A stretch of 37,185 bases of DNA, from contig JBLNCE010000207.1 in the NCBI GenBank assembly GCA_050260415.1, positions 1-37,185 on the forward strand, given 5' to 3'. Below are positions 14,398 to 22,371 of this stretch, piece by piece (the first letter of the stretch is position 1; every line of letters starts with the position of its first letter). The notes beneath the pieces are model-generated. The model was not told the DNA's origin, made no database searches, and saw nothing but the letters and a program-made list of their open reading frames with translations. A program made the position numbers and the translations under genes. Source of the stretch: JBLNCE01 sp050260415. GTDB taxonomy: Bacteria > Bacillota > UBA4882 > JAAYXC01.

Positions 14398-16023
14398 GTG
14401 AACGAGAAAGCCATGAGCGATCGTCCGCGGGTGGCGTATTTCTGCATGGAATTTGCACTCCATAAAGATCTCCCCATCTACGCCGGCGGACTCGGTGTCC
14501 TGGCGGGCGACTATCTCAAATCCGCGCACGATCTCGGCCTGCCGGTCGTGGGAGTCGGCATCCTCTGGCAGAAAGGTTATACACGCCAGTTGATAGACGG
14601 TGACGGCCGTCCCTATGACAGTTACCCCGCGCTCGAGACGGACTGCGTCCGTGACACGGGTGTGAGAGTAACCGTGACGATCAAGGGGCGCCAAGTCGTC
14701 TGCCGGGTATCCGTGGTCGATTGTTACGGCAACGCGCCACTTTTCTTGCTCGATGTCAATCTTCCGGAGAACGAAGAGCGGTGGTTGACGGACCGGCTCT
14801 ACGGCGGCTCCGGCGACGACCGGATCGCCCAGGAGATAATCCTCGGCGTTGGCGGGCTCCGCGCTTTGCGCGCGCTGGGTATCCAAGCCGATGTCTTCCA
14901 CTTTAACGAGGGCCACGCCGTTCTGGCCGGCATCGAGCTGATCCGCGAAAAGATGGCGCGGGGACGCAGTTTCGCCCAGGCATGGCATGCCACGAGGGAA
15001 GAAGTCGTATTCACCACCCACACCCCGGTGCCCGCGGGTAACGAGGTCCATCATCTGGGCGCTCTGCGCTATGTCGGGGCCTTTAATGGTTTGAGCCATG
15101 AAGAGATGGCCGCCATCGGCGGCGATCCTTTCAACATGACCGTCGCCGGCTTGCGACTGTCCCGGATTGCCAATGCCGTGTCGCAACTCCACGCCGAGAC
15201 GGCCAGAACCATGTGGGCCGGCGTGGAGAACGGGGCGCGGATCATCGCGGTAACCAACGGCGTTCATGCCGGGACGTGGCAGGATCCCGCGCTTGCGGAG
15301 GCTTTTGCCGGCGGCGGCGATCTCCTCGGCCCGCATCAGGCGGCCAAGGAGGCGCTCCTGTCCCTGGTCGAGCAGCGGACCGGCCAGTCATTGCGGGGAG
15401 GCCTCCTGATTGGTTTTGCGCGTCGCGCCGCTCCATACAAGCGTGGTGACCTCCTCTTTACCAGGCCTGAGATCATCGAGCCGATGCTCGCGGCCGGTAG
15501 GGTCAAGCTGATCTACGCGGGCAAAGCGCATCCGGACGACGGTCACGGGCGTGAGATGGTCGCGCGCATGGTTCGGATCGCGCGGCAATATGCTAATGCC
15601 GTAGCATTCCTGGAGGACTACGACCTTACCCTGGGTCAAGCCCTTACCAGGGGCTGCGATCTATGGCTCAACAACCCGCGGCGTCCCATGGAAGCCAGCG
15701 GTACTTCAGGCATGAAGGCGGCTTTGAACGGAGTCTTGAACCTGAGCGTGCTTGACGGTTGGTGGCCGGAAGGGTGCCGCCACGGCGTCTGCGGCTGGCA
15801 GTTCGGTGATGCGGCTCCCCATGATGATGCGGAGGATGCGGCAAAGCTCTATGCAGTCTTGCGCGAGGAAGTGCTGCCGGTATTCGAGGGGGATCGGGCG
15901 GGCTGGCTCCGGATGATGCGGGAGAGTATAAAGATGGCCGGGTCATTCACCGCGGAGCGTATGGTGAAAGAGTATTATGAGAAACTCTATCGCAGAGAGC
16001 ACGCGGCGCAAGCGAGCGCCTGA
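14398..16023 (+). CDS. glgP: Alpha-glucan phosphorylase (GT35 family, short type)
   Basis: Phosphorolyses alpha-1,4-glucans (glycogen, maltodextrin) to glucose-1-phosphate using pyridoxal phosphate. The N-terminus has VAYFCMEFALHKDLPIYAGGLGVLAGD, followed by VFHFNEGHAVLAG, FTTHTPVPAGNEVH and GFARRAAPYKRGDL. The PLP site is MEASGTSGMKAALNG with the Schiff-base lysine near K440. At 541 residues it belongs to the short alpha-glucan phosphorylase group that lacks the N-terminal regulatory extension, so allosteric control of the animal type is not expected. GTG at 14398 is chosen because GGAGG is exactly 7 nt upstream. It is a monocistron-like plus-strand gene with no other glycogen genes in view. 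Confidence 0.93.
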   Translation: MNEKAMSDRPRVAYFCMEFALHKDLPIYAGGLGVLAGDYLKSAHDLGLPVVGVGILWQKGYTRQLIDGDGRPYDSYPALETDCVRDTGVRVTVTIKGRQVVCRVSVVDCYGNAPLFLLDVNLPENEERWLTDRLYGGSGDDRIAQEIILGVGGLRALRALGIQADVFHFNEGHAVLAGIELIREKMARGRSFAQAWHATREEVVFTTHTPVPAGNEVHHLGALRYVGAFNGLSHEEMAAIGGDPFNMTVAGLRLSRIANAVSQLHAETARTMWAGVENGARIIAVTNGVHAGTWQDPALAEAFAGGGDLLGPHQAAKEALLSLVEQRTGQSLRGGLLIGFARRAAPYKRGDLLFTRPEIIEPMLAAGRVKLIYAGKAHPDDGHGREMVARMVRIARQYANAVAFLEDYDLTLGQALTRGCDLWLNNPRRPMEASGTSGMKAALNGVLNLSVLDGWWPEGCRHGVCGWQFGDAAPHDDAEDAAKLYAVLREEVLPVFEGDRAGWLRMMRESIKMAGSFTAERMVKEYYEKLYRREHAAQASA

Positions 16024-16120
16024 AAATGAAAACAAGGCCGTGAACCTTTTGGGAACTTGGACGATGCTTTCTTCGTTTGGAAGAAAGTAGATGAACAAGT
16101 CGTATTTGGAGGGATGTCCC

Positions 16121-16486
16121 TTGAGCCTCACGATCATCGTCGGACAGCCCGGTTCTGGCAAGTCGAAAACCATTCGCGACAGATACCTGCAGGCAAGTGG
16201 AGACGCGGTTTTCCTGGACGGCCATCACAGCGAGGAAGCGGTCCGGCAATTACGGCATGAGATGGGCTTCTTCGACCACCGGTATCTCTACTGCGCCCCC
16301 GAAGCATTATGGCCAGAGCTGGAGCGTCTCGACGGTGAACGGGAAATCTTCATCGATATGCCTGATCTGCCCTTCGGCGAACTCCACCAACTCCAGCGCC
16401 TTGCCAGAGAACGACAATGGCATTTTACGGTGACCGCGCGCTCGGTCCCGCCGGATTTGCAGGGCGCTGAAGTTATAAACCTGTAA
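16121..16486 (+). CDS. Minimal stand-alone P-loop NTPase-like protein
   Basis: A 121-residue protein with Walker A GQPGSGKS (residues 8-15) near its N-terminus and a Walker B-like strand EIFIDMPD (D79). A final strand FTVTARSVP precedes a short tail. No lid, DNA-binding or membrane segment is visible, so only a bare RecA-like core is present. TTG at 16121 is preferred: GGAGGG lies 7 nt upstream and the protein then begins MSLTIIVGQPGSGKS; the ATG at 16091 has no good ribosome binding site. It follows glgP by 97 nt on the same strand. I do not recognise a family; terminase-like, thymidine-kinase-like or zot-like relations are possible. Confidence 0.7.
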   Translation: MSLTIIVGQPGSGKSKTIRDRYLQASGDAVFLDGHHSEEAVRQLRHEMGFFDHRYLYCAPEALWPELERLDGEREIFIDMPDLPFGELHQLQRLARERQWHFTVTARSVPPDLQGAEVINL

Positions 16487-16586
16487 TCATGGCGGAAAGA
16501 CAAGGCGGTCCTCCCCCACAGGCAAAACTTACGCCTGCGGGATGATGATGTGTTGCGCCTTGCGCGGACAGCCCTTCAAGGATTAG

Positions 16587-16705
16587 ACCCGGATTTCGTT
16601 AAGCTTGGAGAGGGACGGGGGGTGAGTGGTCCCTTGCGAGATCCGGGTTAAATAGGCGCGTAACGAATCAGCAGCATGGCAAGTTGCCGTGGCTGCTTTT
16701 TCTTT
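16587..16705 (+). ncRNA. Unassigned structured RNA region ending in a terminator
   Basis: This lies in the 374-bp gap between the P-loop gene and the next gene. Arms ACCCGGATTTCG (16587-16598) and CGAGATCCGGGT (16637-16648) form a 12-bp stem with one G-U pair. Inside it, AGGGAC (16611-16616) pairs with GTCCCT (16629-16634) around a G-rich loop. An intrinsic terminator follows: AGCAGC (16670-16675) with GCTGCT (16692-16697), inner GGCAA/TTGCC, then TTTTTCTTT. It could be a 3' UTR, a small RNA or an attenuator for the peptidoglycan-binding gene at 16861. It matches no riboswitch consensus I could recall. The remaining 16706-16860 holds a TATAAT at 16811 without a good -35. Confidence 0.5.
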
Positions 16706-16860
16706 ATATCGTTACGGAAGGCCGGGATTCAGGAAAAGCTTGAAGGAAACAGCGTGTACCACGGCGAAAGTGAATCCCTGAGACAGAATGGGGAAACCTT
16801 CCACGAAGTGTATAATGTAATTATAACGATACATCCGGGCGACGGGGGTGTCTTCTTGTC

Positions 16861-17679
16861 ATGCCACGCCTAAGACTCATCTTCCCAGCGGCGCTCTTTT
16901 TGCTGCTCGTGACGGCATCTACCGTCTTCGGGGGCGGTCTGGCACCGGGCTCCTCCGGGCAAGCGGTCCGGCGGCTCCAGCAAGACCTCGCTTTTCTAGG
17001 CTATCTGTCGTGCCTGCCGACGGGCTATTATGGCGCGCAAACCACGGCGGCCGTCAAGGCGTTTCAGAAGGCAAACGGGCTGAAACCCGACGGTCACGCC
17101 GGCCCTCAGACCTTATCCGCCTTGACTCAGCGTGTGCGGAGTAAGAACGCGAACTTGACCAGCCGCCGGAATGACGCCGTGGGCATCCTACCCTGGGATG
17201 AGGTGAATCGGCTTTTCCCCCGTGGAACGACGGCCAGGGTTTGGGATGTGGAAAGCGGCAAGGGCTTCCAGGTATGGCGTCTGCAAGGCACCTACCATGC
17301 CGACGTGGAACCGCTGACCAGAACGGATACGGCCATCCTACTCGCGGCCTGCGGGGGCCACTGGACGGCCAAGAGAAGACCCGCGCTGGTTGAGATAGAA
17401 GGCCGCCTTGTGGCCGCCTCCATGTACCCGTACCCGCACGGCAATGAGGCCATCCACAACAACGGCTTTAACGGGCAGTTCTGCCTGCATTTCCTGGGGA
17501 GCAGAGTGCACAAATCTGGTCGCGTGGATCCCGCGCACCAAGAAGCGATCTTGCGCGCCGCACAAGCGTATCCCGTCTGGCAGGCGCCCGCCGCCGACGC
17601 TCCCATCGCGACGACGGAAGCGTCCCCCGAGACAACGGCCGCGCCCCGGATCCCACTTGGTATCTTAGAAAGCCAGTAG
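16861..17679 (+). CDS. Secreted peptidoglycan-binding-domain protein with a conserved-Cys/His C-terminal domain
   Basis: A 272-residue protein with a signal peptide (about residues 1-24, LIFPAALFLLLVTASTVFG) and a PG_binding_1 domain at about 29-90 (GSSGQAVRRLQQDLAFLGYL...FQKANGLKPDG). The C-terminal domain (about 105-235) contains HADVEP (H146, D148, E150), GGHWTAKRRP and NNGFNGQFCLHFLGSRVH (C208, H210, H217). I recall this domain in cell-wall proteins of Clostridia, but not its name or activity. The Cys/His pair is compatible with a transpeptidase- or peptidase-like site; this is inference. It probably acts in the cell wall. The terminator at 17700 follows directly. Confidence 0.78.
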   Translation: MPRLRLIFPAALFLLLVTASTVFGGGLAPGSSGQAVRRLQQDLAFLGYLSCLPTGYYGAQTTAAVKAFQKANGLKPDGHAGPQTLSALTQRVRSKNANLTSRRNDAVGILPWDEVNRLFPRGTTARVWDVESGKGFQVWRLQGTYHADVEPLTRTDTAILLAACGGHWTAKRRPALVEIEGRLVAASMYPYPHGNEAIHNNGFNGQFCLHFLGSRVHKSGRVDPAHQEAILRAAQAYPVWQAPAADAPIATTEASPETTAAPRIPLGILESQ

Positions 17680-17699
17680 CACGGAGTTGTAGATACGCC

Positions 17700-17729
17700 G
17701 AAGGCCCCGCACGCGAGGCCTTCTTTTTG
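17700..17729 (+). terminator. Intrinsic terminator after the peptidoglycan-binding gene
   Basis: GAAGGCC (17700-17706) pairs with GGCCTTC (17717-17723), followed by TTTTTG. The minus direction has no T-tract. Confidence 0.85.
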
Positions 17730-17745
17730 TTCCCACTAATAACGA

Positions 17746-18429
17746 TTACGGACGGCGGAACATCTGCACCCAGACATCGCCCGCGACCCCGACTCCCAGG
17801 TGGGTCAGGTTGGCGTTGAGGATGTTCGCGCGGTGACCCGCGCTCGACATCCAGCCGGCCACCACCTCCGCCGGGCTGCGATATCCCTTGGCGATGTTCT
17901 CGGCCGCATAGCTGTAACCAATGCCGAACTTTCGCATCATATCAAAGGGTGAACCGTACGTGGGGGAAGTGTGGCTGAAATAGCCGTTATCCCGCATGTC
18001 ACGTGCTTTCTCTTGCGCGACCGCCGCGAGGGCCTGGTCATCAGCCAACGCTCCCAGGCCGGCCTTGGCCCGTTCCTGATTCGTCAGGCGTACCACTTCC
18101 TGGGCATAGGTCGTGCCCGTGGCAGGCGGCGTCGGCGTGGGCCGGGGCGTACCGGCACGCCAGAGCACGACCTGCGTGGGAACGGTTAGGGATTGACCGA
18201 CATAGAGCATGGTATTCTTGAGGTTGTTGATCTCGGACAGGCTCGCAATCGTGGTACGGTAACGTTCCGAAATGCGCCAAAGCGTATCCCCGGCCTGTAC
18301 GTAGTAGGTGCCGAGCTTGACCGTGTAGCCGATCGTCCCCTGCGCACCGGGATTGTCCGCTTTGACATATTGCGCCAGGGGTATCATCAGGATCATGACG
18401 GCGAGGATGATGGATAACAGTCGCTTCAT
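17746..18429 (-). CDS. Secreted LysM plus CAP/SCP-domain protein (YkwD/SafA-like)
   Basis: A signal peptide (about 1-24) precedes a LysM domain at about 42-84 (YVQAGDTLWRISERYRTT...NNLKNTMLYVGQSLTVP), which binds peptidoglycan. A Pro/Thr-rich linker (92-106) leads to a CAP domain (108-227) with EVVRLTNQERAKAGLGAL, YFSHTSPTYGSPFDMM, AAENIAKG and AGWMSSAGHRANILN. Similar Bacillota proteins are coat or wall associated, and the CAP domain's biochemical activity is unsettled. It faces the peptidoglycan-binding gene tail to tail. The 250-bp upstream region contains strong inverted repeats. GGAGG lies about 7 nt before the ATG. Confidence 0.92.
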   Translation of the reverse strand: MKRLLSIILAVMILMIPLAQYVKADNPGAQGTIGYTVKLGTYYVQAGDTLWRISERYRTTIASLSEINNLKNTMLYVGQSLTVPTQVVLWRAGTPRPTPTPPATGTTYAQEVVRLTNQERAKAGLGALADDQALAAVAQEKARDMRDNGYFSHTSPTYGSPFDMMRKFGIGYSYAAENIAKGYRSPAEVVAGWMSSAGHRANILNANLTHLGVGVAGDVWVQMFRRP

Positions 18430-18452
18430 AAACTACCTCCTGGGTTTACGGT

Positions 18453-18534
18453 GGTTTCGAAAGTGCCGCGCGAGTCCCCGGGCTTGCGGTCGAGGCGCGG
18501 GGAAGCCACGGCGAAGGGCCAAGACTTTCGAACC
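18453..18534. other. Structured inverted-repeat region between divergent wall and membrane genes
   Basis: GGTTTCGAAAGT (18453-18464) faces ACTTTCGAACC (18524-18534), an 11-bp stem with one bulge. Inside, CCCCG (18476-18480) pairs with CGGGG (18498-18502), and GCCG with CGGC. This gives a three-tier fold of 82 nt on either strand. On the minus strand it would be in the 5' leader of the LysM-CAP gene, about 24 nt before the start; on the plus strand it would lie about 120 nt before the membrane-protein gene. No T-tract and no recognised riboswitch consensus. Confidence 0.5.
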
Positions 18535-18653
18535 CCGGGATGTTTCCAGGTTACATCATCCGTTACCATCTGTCCACGCACAGATCACGTCAATCATGGA
18601 AGGATTTTGCGTGGCTTGCCAGCATCGATCTTTTCCGAGAAGGATATTCTTAC

Positions 18654-19370
18654 ATGAGAAGCGAAAGCAACCGCAGAGGCAAGGGGGGCGGTCAAGTGGC
18701 TTGGATTCTGCGCGATAACTATCACGCGGGGGCGCGTCCACCGGTAACCACGTTCACCCTGATCGCGATCGGTCTCTCGTTCTTGAGCCGGCTTTTCGTA
18801 CCGGGTTTAACCATCTCGCTGACGTTTGCGGAGCCCGGGGGAAAATGGTGGGGATTTCTCACCTATCCGCTGGCGGATTTATCTCCATTCGCCGTGGTGT
18901 TCGGCGGTTTCTGGCTGTACGTGGCGGGAGGGGCGCTCGAGCGCCGGTGGGGTTCCCGACGCTACGCGTGCATACTGGCCACGATCATCCCCCTCTCCTC
19001 GCTCCCCTTGCTCCTGGGGGCGCGACTGCTAGGCATGCCGGTCGTGCTCGCCGGGTTGAGCCTGCCGTTGGCGGGCTTGACCGTCGCCTGGTGCATGATG
19101 CACCGGGATGCAACCGTGCTTTACGGTTTTGTCTTGCCGATCCCCGCCAAGACGTTGCTCTGGCTCGAACTCATACTGGTCTATCTCCTGGCCGCCGTTA
19201 CATATGGCCCCATATTGGGCGCCTTCGCTCTGACGGGACCCGGCCTCGTTTATCTGTACAGCGAACGCACCGCCCCCGACCGGAAATGGCGCCGGGCCGT
19301 GCATCGCAGTCAACAGAAAGCCGCGCACCGAAGAACAACACGGCGTCGGCGGCTGAGGAGCGTTCACTAG
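18654..19370 (+). CDS. Rhomboid-like polytopic membrane protein, catalytic motif not evident
   Basis: A 238-residue protein with about five to six hydrophobic helices and a basic C-terminal tail (RRTTRRRRLR). The start of the membrane part (RDNYHAGARPPVTTFTLIAIGL) and FGGFWLYVAGGALERRWGSRRYACI resemble the rhomboid/derlin-like family of Bacillota. A rhomboid protease needs GxSG and a later His; here the nearest serine is in LAGLSLPLAGLTV without a clear GxSG, so it may be an inactive pseudoprotease. Start choice is open: ATG at 18654 has AGAAGGA 10 nt upstream, and GTG at 18696 has AAGGGGGG at good spacing. Confidence 0.65.
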   Translation: MRSESNRRGKGGGQVAWILRDNYHAGARPPVTTFTLIAIGLSFLSRLFVPGLTISLTFAEPGGKWWGFLTYPLADLSPFAVVFGGFWLYVAGGALERRWGSRRYACILATIIPLSSLPLLLGARLLGMPVVLAGLSLPLAGLTVAWCMMHRDATVLYGFVLPIPAKTLLWLELILVYLLAAVTYGPILGAFALTGPGLVYLYSERTAPDRKWRRAVHRSQQKAAHRRTTRRRRLRSVH

Positions 19371-19390
19371 CGCAGGGCTTATCGCACCAT

Positions 19391-19420
19391 GAAAAGAGGG
19401 CCGCTTCGGGCCCTCTTTTC
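19391..19420. terminator. Bidirectional terminator between convergent genes
   Basis: GAAAAGAGGGCC (19391-19402) and GGCCCTCTTTTC (19409-19420) form a perfect 12-bp stem with a 6-nt loop and carry A/T runs on both sides. It serves the plus-strand membrane gene (ends 19370) and the minus-strand amidohydrolase (ends 19425). Confidence 0.93.
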
Positions 19421-19424
19421 TCAG

Positions 19425-20456
19425 CTAACGGGCTAGACCTGGAATGAGGCGCCTGGCGTTGTCACGGTAAACCTTGGCCAGGGTGGCCTGGGGCAGGCCG
19501 ATCCCATAGATGTGCCAGCGCCCTTGTGACGGCGGGCCGTCGGGCGAGTATGGGAAATACTCGTCCATGGTCTCCATGAAACGGAAGCTCAGACGGTAGC
19601 TTTCCCTGTCGGGGTATGAGTCGAGCCCGTAAAGAATCCGATCTTCATACTTGAGGAAAAAATCGCGCGCCGTGTACGGTTGGCGACCCAACTCGGCGAA
19701 TCTGGCGCTGATATCCACGTTGGCGTTGGGATAACGGTCCAACAGGTGCGCGACATGTTGCAGGTTCTCAGAATAGCTTGCGACATGGGCCAGGATGAAC
19801 GTGGTCCCGGATTCTCTGGCCAGAAGGCGCTCCAGCGCTTCCATGAGTTCGTCGAAGCGCGGATAATCCCGCCCGTAAAAACTCCAGTCCGGGTGGATGC
19901 CGAGTTCGTCGTATCGTTCGTTATATTCGTCGATCGGCTTAAAGAATGCGACCGGATCGGCCACATGGAGCAAGACAGGCCAACCCAGTTCGGCGGCCGT
20001 CCGCCAGACGGGAATGAGCCGTTCGTCATCGGGCTGGATGAGCAAACCTCGATTGTCGCGCCATTGCAGCCCCAATGCCTTCCAGATCTTCAGGCCCCGC
20101 AGGCCGAGTTCCTTTTGCCGGCTCAATTCCATACGAGTCCAGGTCTCAAAGTCGGGCCGATCCAATTGACTCAGATCAAGCCACCCGAAGGTCACGAAAC
20201 GTTCCGGACAACGCCGCTCATAACCGGCGTAGGCTTCATCCGGGGTATCGCCGAAAGGTCCGGCCAGATTGACGATGGTCTGGATATTCAAGTCATCCAT
20301 CAACGCGATGAGTTCATCAAGAGAGCGGCCGCTCTCCGTCCAGGGCTGCATGTGATTGTGGACGTCGATCACCGGCAGGCTGGCGCGCGCGATCGCCGTT
20401 TCCCGCACGCGCAGTTCCGAGCGTGGTTTATAGTCCAAGAGCCGCAAGTCTCCCAT
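19425..20456 (-). CDS. Amidohydrolase_2 family metal-dependent hydrolase
   Basis: A TIM-barrel hydrolase of 343 residues. Ligands of the amidohydrolase_2 type are visible: H33-N-H35 in VIDVHNHM, LRGLKIWK (K123), LLHVADP (H164), ILAHVAS (H224) and YGLDSYPD (D279). This family hydrolyses or decarboxylates small cyclic or aromatic acids and lactones; the substrate here is unknown. It is third in an operon after a sugar-phosphate isomerase-like gene (agaS) and a GntR/UTRA regulator, so a sugar-derived lactone or acyl-amino sugar is a reasonable guess. ATG at 20456 has GGAGG 6-7 nt upstream. It is not NagA, which belongs to another branch. Confidence 0.87.
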   Translation of the reverse strand: MGDLRLLDYKPRSELRVRETAIARASLPVIDVHNHMQPWTESGRSLDELIALMDDLNIQTIVNLAGPFGDTPDEAYAGYERRCPERFVTFGWLDLSQLDRPDFETWTRMELSRQKELGLRGLKIWKALGLQWRDNRGLLIQPDDERLIPVWRTAAELGWPVLLHVADPVAFFKPIDEYNERYDELGIHPDWSFYGRDYPRFDELMEALERLLARESGTTFILAHVASYSENLQHVAHLLDRYPNANVDISARFAELGRQPYTARDFFLKYEDRILYGLDSYPDRESYRLSFRFMETMDEYFPYSPDGPPSQGRWHIYGIGLPQATLAKVYRDNARRLIPGLAR

Positions 20457-20489
20457 GTGTTCCCTCCTAACCGGTCGTCGGCCGGCACA

Positions 20490-21221
20490 TCATTCGCCTT
20501 GCGGGGTCCATTCCATGACGTAACGGCAGCGATCGCCCCGCACGAAGGATTGGGTAAACTCGAGCCATCGCCCCTGTTCATCCAGGATGGTACGTTCAAG
20601 CATGAGCGTGGCGCTGCCGGGTTCCACGCCCAGGTCGCGCGCTACTGGCGCCGGGACGATGACCGGTTCAAAGGTTTCCCTGGCCTGTCCGAAGCGGATC
20701 CCGTATCGCTGCCGCAGTAATTCATAGAGTGGCGCAGTCTCCAGGGACTCGCGCGTCAAACCCGGACATAGGTTGGCCGAGATATAAGTAGTCTCCAGCA
20801 TGACCGGCTCACCGTCGGCCAAGCGCAGTCTTACCAGGCAGTGAGTGGTTCCGTCCAGCCCGGGCGGAGCCCGCATGCCGGTCGTAAAGCTCAGGACGAC
20901 GCTGCTTGGCCGCATGCCTCTGCGTGCCATTTCTTCCGTAAAGCTGTAGAATCGCCCAAGGGTCTGCTCGATCCGGCGCCATGCCACAAAAGTCCCCTTA
21001 CCCTGCTGCCGGTGCAGCAAACCTTCCGCGACCAGATCGTTTATGGCCAGGCGCACCGTGAGACGGCTGATCCCCAACGATTCGGCGAGTTCACGTTCGG
21101 ACGGTATCCTCTGGCCCGTCTGCCAGACGCCTTCCTGGATCCTTTGGCGCAGGCCATCCCGTACCTGCCGGACCAGGGGTGTCGGGAGATCACGCCTGAT
21201 TTGCAGGCCATTCCGCGTCAT
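20490..21221 (-). CDS. GntR-family (HutC/UTRA) transcriptional regulator
   Basis: A winged-helix domain at about residues 10-75 (IPSERELAESLGISRLTVRLAINDLVAEGLLHRQQGKGTFV) and a UTRA effector domain at about 95-235 (SFTEEMARRGMRPSSVVLS...LETTYISANLCPGL...) make this a HutC-type GntR repressor. Relatives such as NagR/DasR bind phosphorylated amino sugars. The gene overlaps the end of agaS by 32 nt and precedes the amidohydrolase. The palindromic site ACTGGTATATACCAGT at 22428-22443 in front of agaS resembles DasR/NagR operators and is its likely target, so the operon should be self-regulated. The effector cannot be read from the sequence. Confidence 0.93.
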   Translation of the reverse strand: MTRNGLQIRRDLPTPLVRQVRDGLRQRIQEGVWQTGQRIPSERELAESLGISRLTVRLAINDLVAEGLLHRQQGKGTFVAWRRIEQTLGRFYSFTEEMARRGMRPSSVVLSFTTGMRAPPGLDGTTHCLVRLRLADGEPVMLETTYISANLCPGLTRESLETAPLYELLRQRYGIRFGQARETFEPVIVPAPVARDLGVEPGSATLMLERTILDEQGRWLEFTQSFVRGDRCRYVMEWTPQGE

Positions 21222-22371
21222 GCATGGTCACTCCTTCAACCACGCGGTGGATCAGCCCGCTGGGACTGGGCTCGTCAGGTTTGCAGCCGCGCTGCAAAGA
21301 CGCAAAGAGAGCTAGGTTTTGCCCCACGATCACCGCCAGCGCCGATAACCAAGCGTCAGGCATGGCGTTAGCCTCTTCCGCCAACGCCAGCCTGAGGCCT
21401 TCGCTCTCCCCGGCGGGCGCTTGCGGCTCGACCAGCAACAGGCGCCCCGAGAGACCACGGCCTGCCAATTGGCGAAGAAGATCGCGTTCGTACAAGCGCA
21501 CATATGCATCCCCGCTCCTAAACGCGATCAGGATGGTGGTATCCGTTACGAACGACAGCGGACCGTGGCGGAGACTCAGGCACGACTGGGCAATACTGGC
21601 AATGGCGCCATTTGTCATCTCCAGCATTTTCAGGCTGGTCTCGCGCGCCGCGCCAAGCAAGGCACCGCTTCCCAGAAACACCGCGCGGTCGAAATCGAGC
21701 GCGGCCAGGTCCTTGGCGATCTTGGGCGCATCGCGGAGCAGTTTCTCTCCGGCGCGTACGAGGAGCGCGCTCAGCGCGCAATAGTCCTGGCGGCGTTGAA
21801 GATACGCAAGCCCGAGACCGGCCAGGAGCATGTTGGTAAAAGAACTCGTCATGGCCAAGCCCCGATCGTTGGTCCTCGGGTCCAAGAGCAGGCAAGCATG
21901 GCCGTCGGCCGCCGCGGCACGAGCCAAGGCGCCTTCCACGTTGCAGGTAATGACGATATGGTATGCTTGCGGCGCGACGCGCTCCGCGAGGCGATAGACC
22001 CCCATGCTCTCGGGGCTGTCTCCCGAGCGCGCGAAGGAGACGATGAGCAGAGGTCCGGCGGAACGGAGCAGTTCGGGCTGGCAGACGATCTCCGTGCTTT
22101 CCAGCGAAAGCGTGGCGCGGCCGGTGGACTTTCCGATGGCCGCCGCCAGGCAATCGCCGATGAAGTGCGAGGAGCCCGCGCCGGTCAAGATGATGCGCAG
22201 GCGTTCATCCGCCACCAGTTCGTCCAGTCGCGCCTGCTCCGCCCCTAGGAAAGTGCTTGCCCGCATGGTTGTGTCCGCCCAAAGCTCAGGTTGCTGCCAG
22301 ATCTCCGCCGGTGTAAACCGGGTGCCGAGCGCGTTCTGAATCTCGGGCGCGGTCTCAATGAGTTGGCGCAA
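21190..22371 (-). CDS. agaS: AgaS-type SIS-domain sugar-phosphate isomerase/deaminase
   Basis: SIS-domain enzyme of the AgaS family, which act as amino-sugar-6-phosphate deaminases/isomerases. Markers are EIWQQPELWADT, RIILTGAGSSHFIGDC, LLIVSFARSGDSPESMGVY, ITCNVEGALARAA, TNDRGLAMTSSFTNMLLAGL, VFLGSGALLGAARETSLKMLEMTNG and the C-terminal HRVVEGVTMHD. There are two SIS domains in 393 residues. The frame as given starts at TTG (22371) with a weak AGGG; a strong GGAGGG lies about 42 nt further upstream and has only ATC/ATT codons in frame behind it, so the true start is uncertain. The dre-like operator lies 57 bp upstream. Confidence 0.9.
   Translation of the reverse strand: MRQLIETAPEIQNALGTRFTPAEIWQQPELWADTTMRASTFLGAEQARLDELVADERLRIILTGAGSSHFIGDCLAAAIGKSTGRATLSLESTEIVCQPELLRSAGPLLIVSFARSGDSPESMGVYRLAERVAPQAYHIVITCNVEGALARAAAADGHACLLLDPRTNDRGLAMTSSFTNMLLAGLGLAYLQRRQDYCALSALLVRAGEKLLRDAPKIAKDLAALDFDRAVFLGSGALLGAARETSLKMLEMTNGAIASIAQSCLSLRHGPLSFVTDTTILIAFRSGDAYVRLYERDLLRQLAGRGLSGRLLLVEPQAPAGESEGLRLALAEEANAMPDAWLSALAVIVGQNLALFASLQRGCKPDEPSPSGLIHRVVEGVTMHDAEWPANQA

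Noticed and set aside
14329..15336. A 335-codon minus-strand frame inside glgP
   Set aside because: Antisense to glgP, whose motifs and start are clear.
16741..16830. c-di-AMP (ydaO) or TPP riboswitch before the wall-protein gene
   Set aside because: Fragments such as GTGAATCC and CTGAGA are present, but the rest of either consensus is missing.
19425..20456. Annotation as N-acetylglucosamine-6-phosphate deacetylase (NagA)
   Set aside because: Motifs are of the amidohydrolase_2 branch, not NagA, despite the agaS/GntR context.
19680..20720. A 346-codon plus-strand frame across the amidohydrolase and regulator
   Set aside because: Shadow of two well-supported minus-strand genes; no motif and no ribosome binding site.
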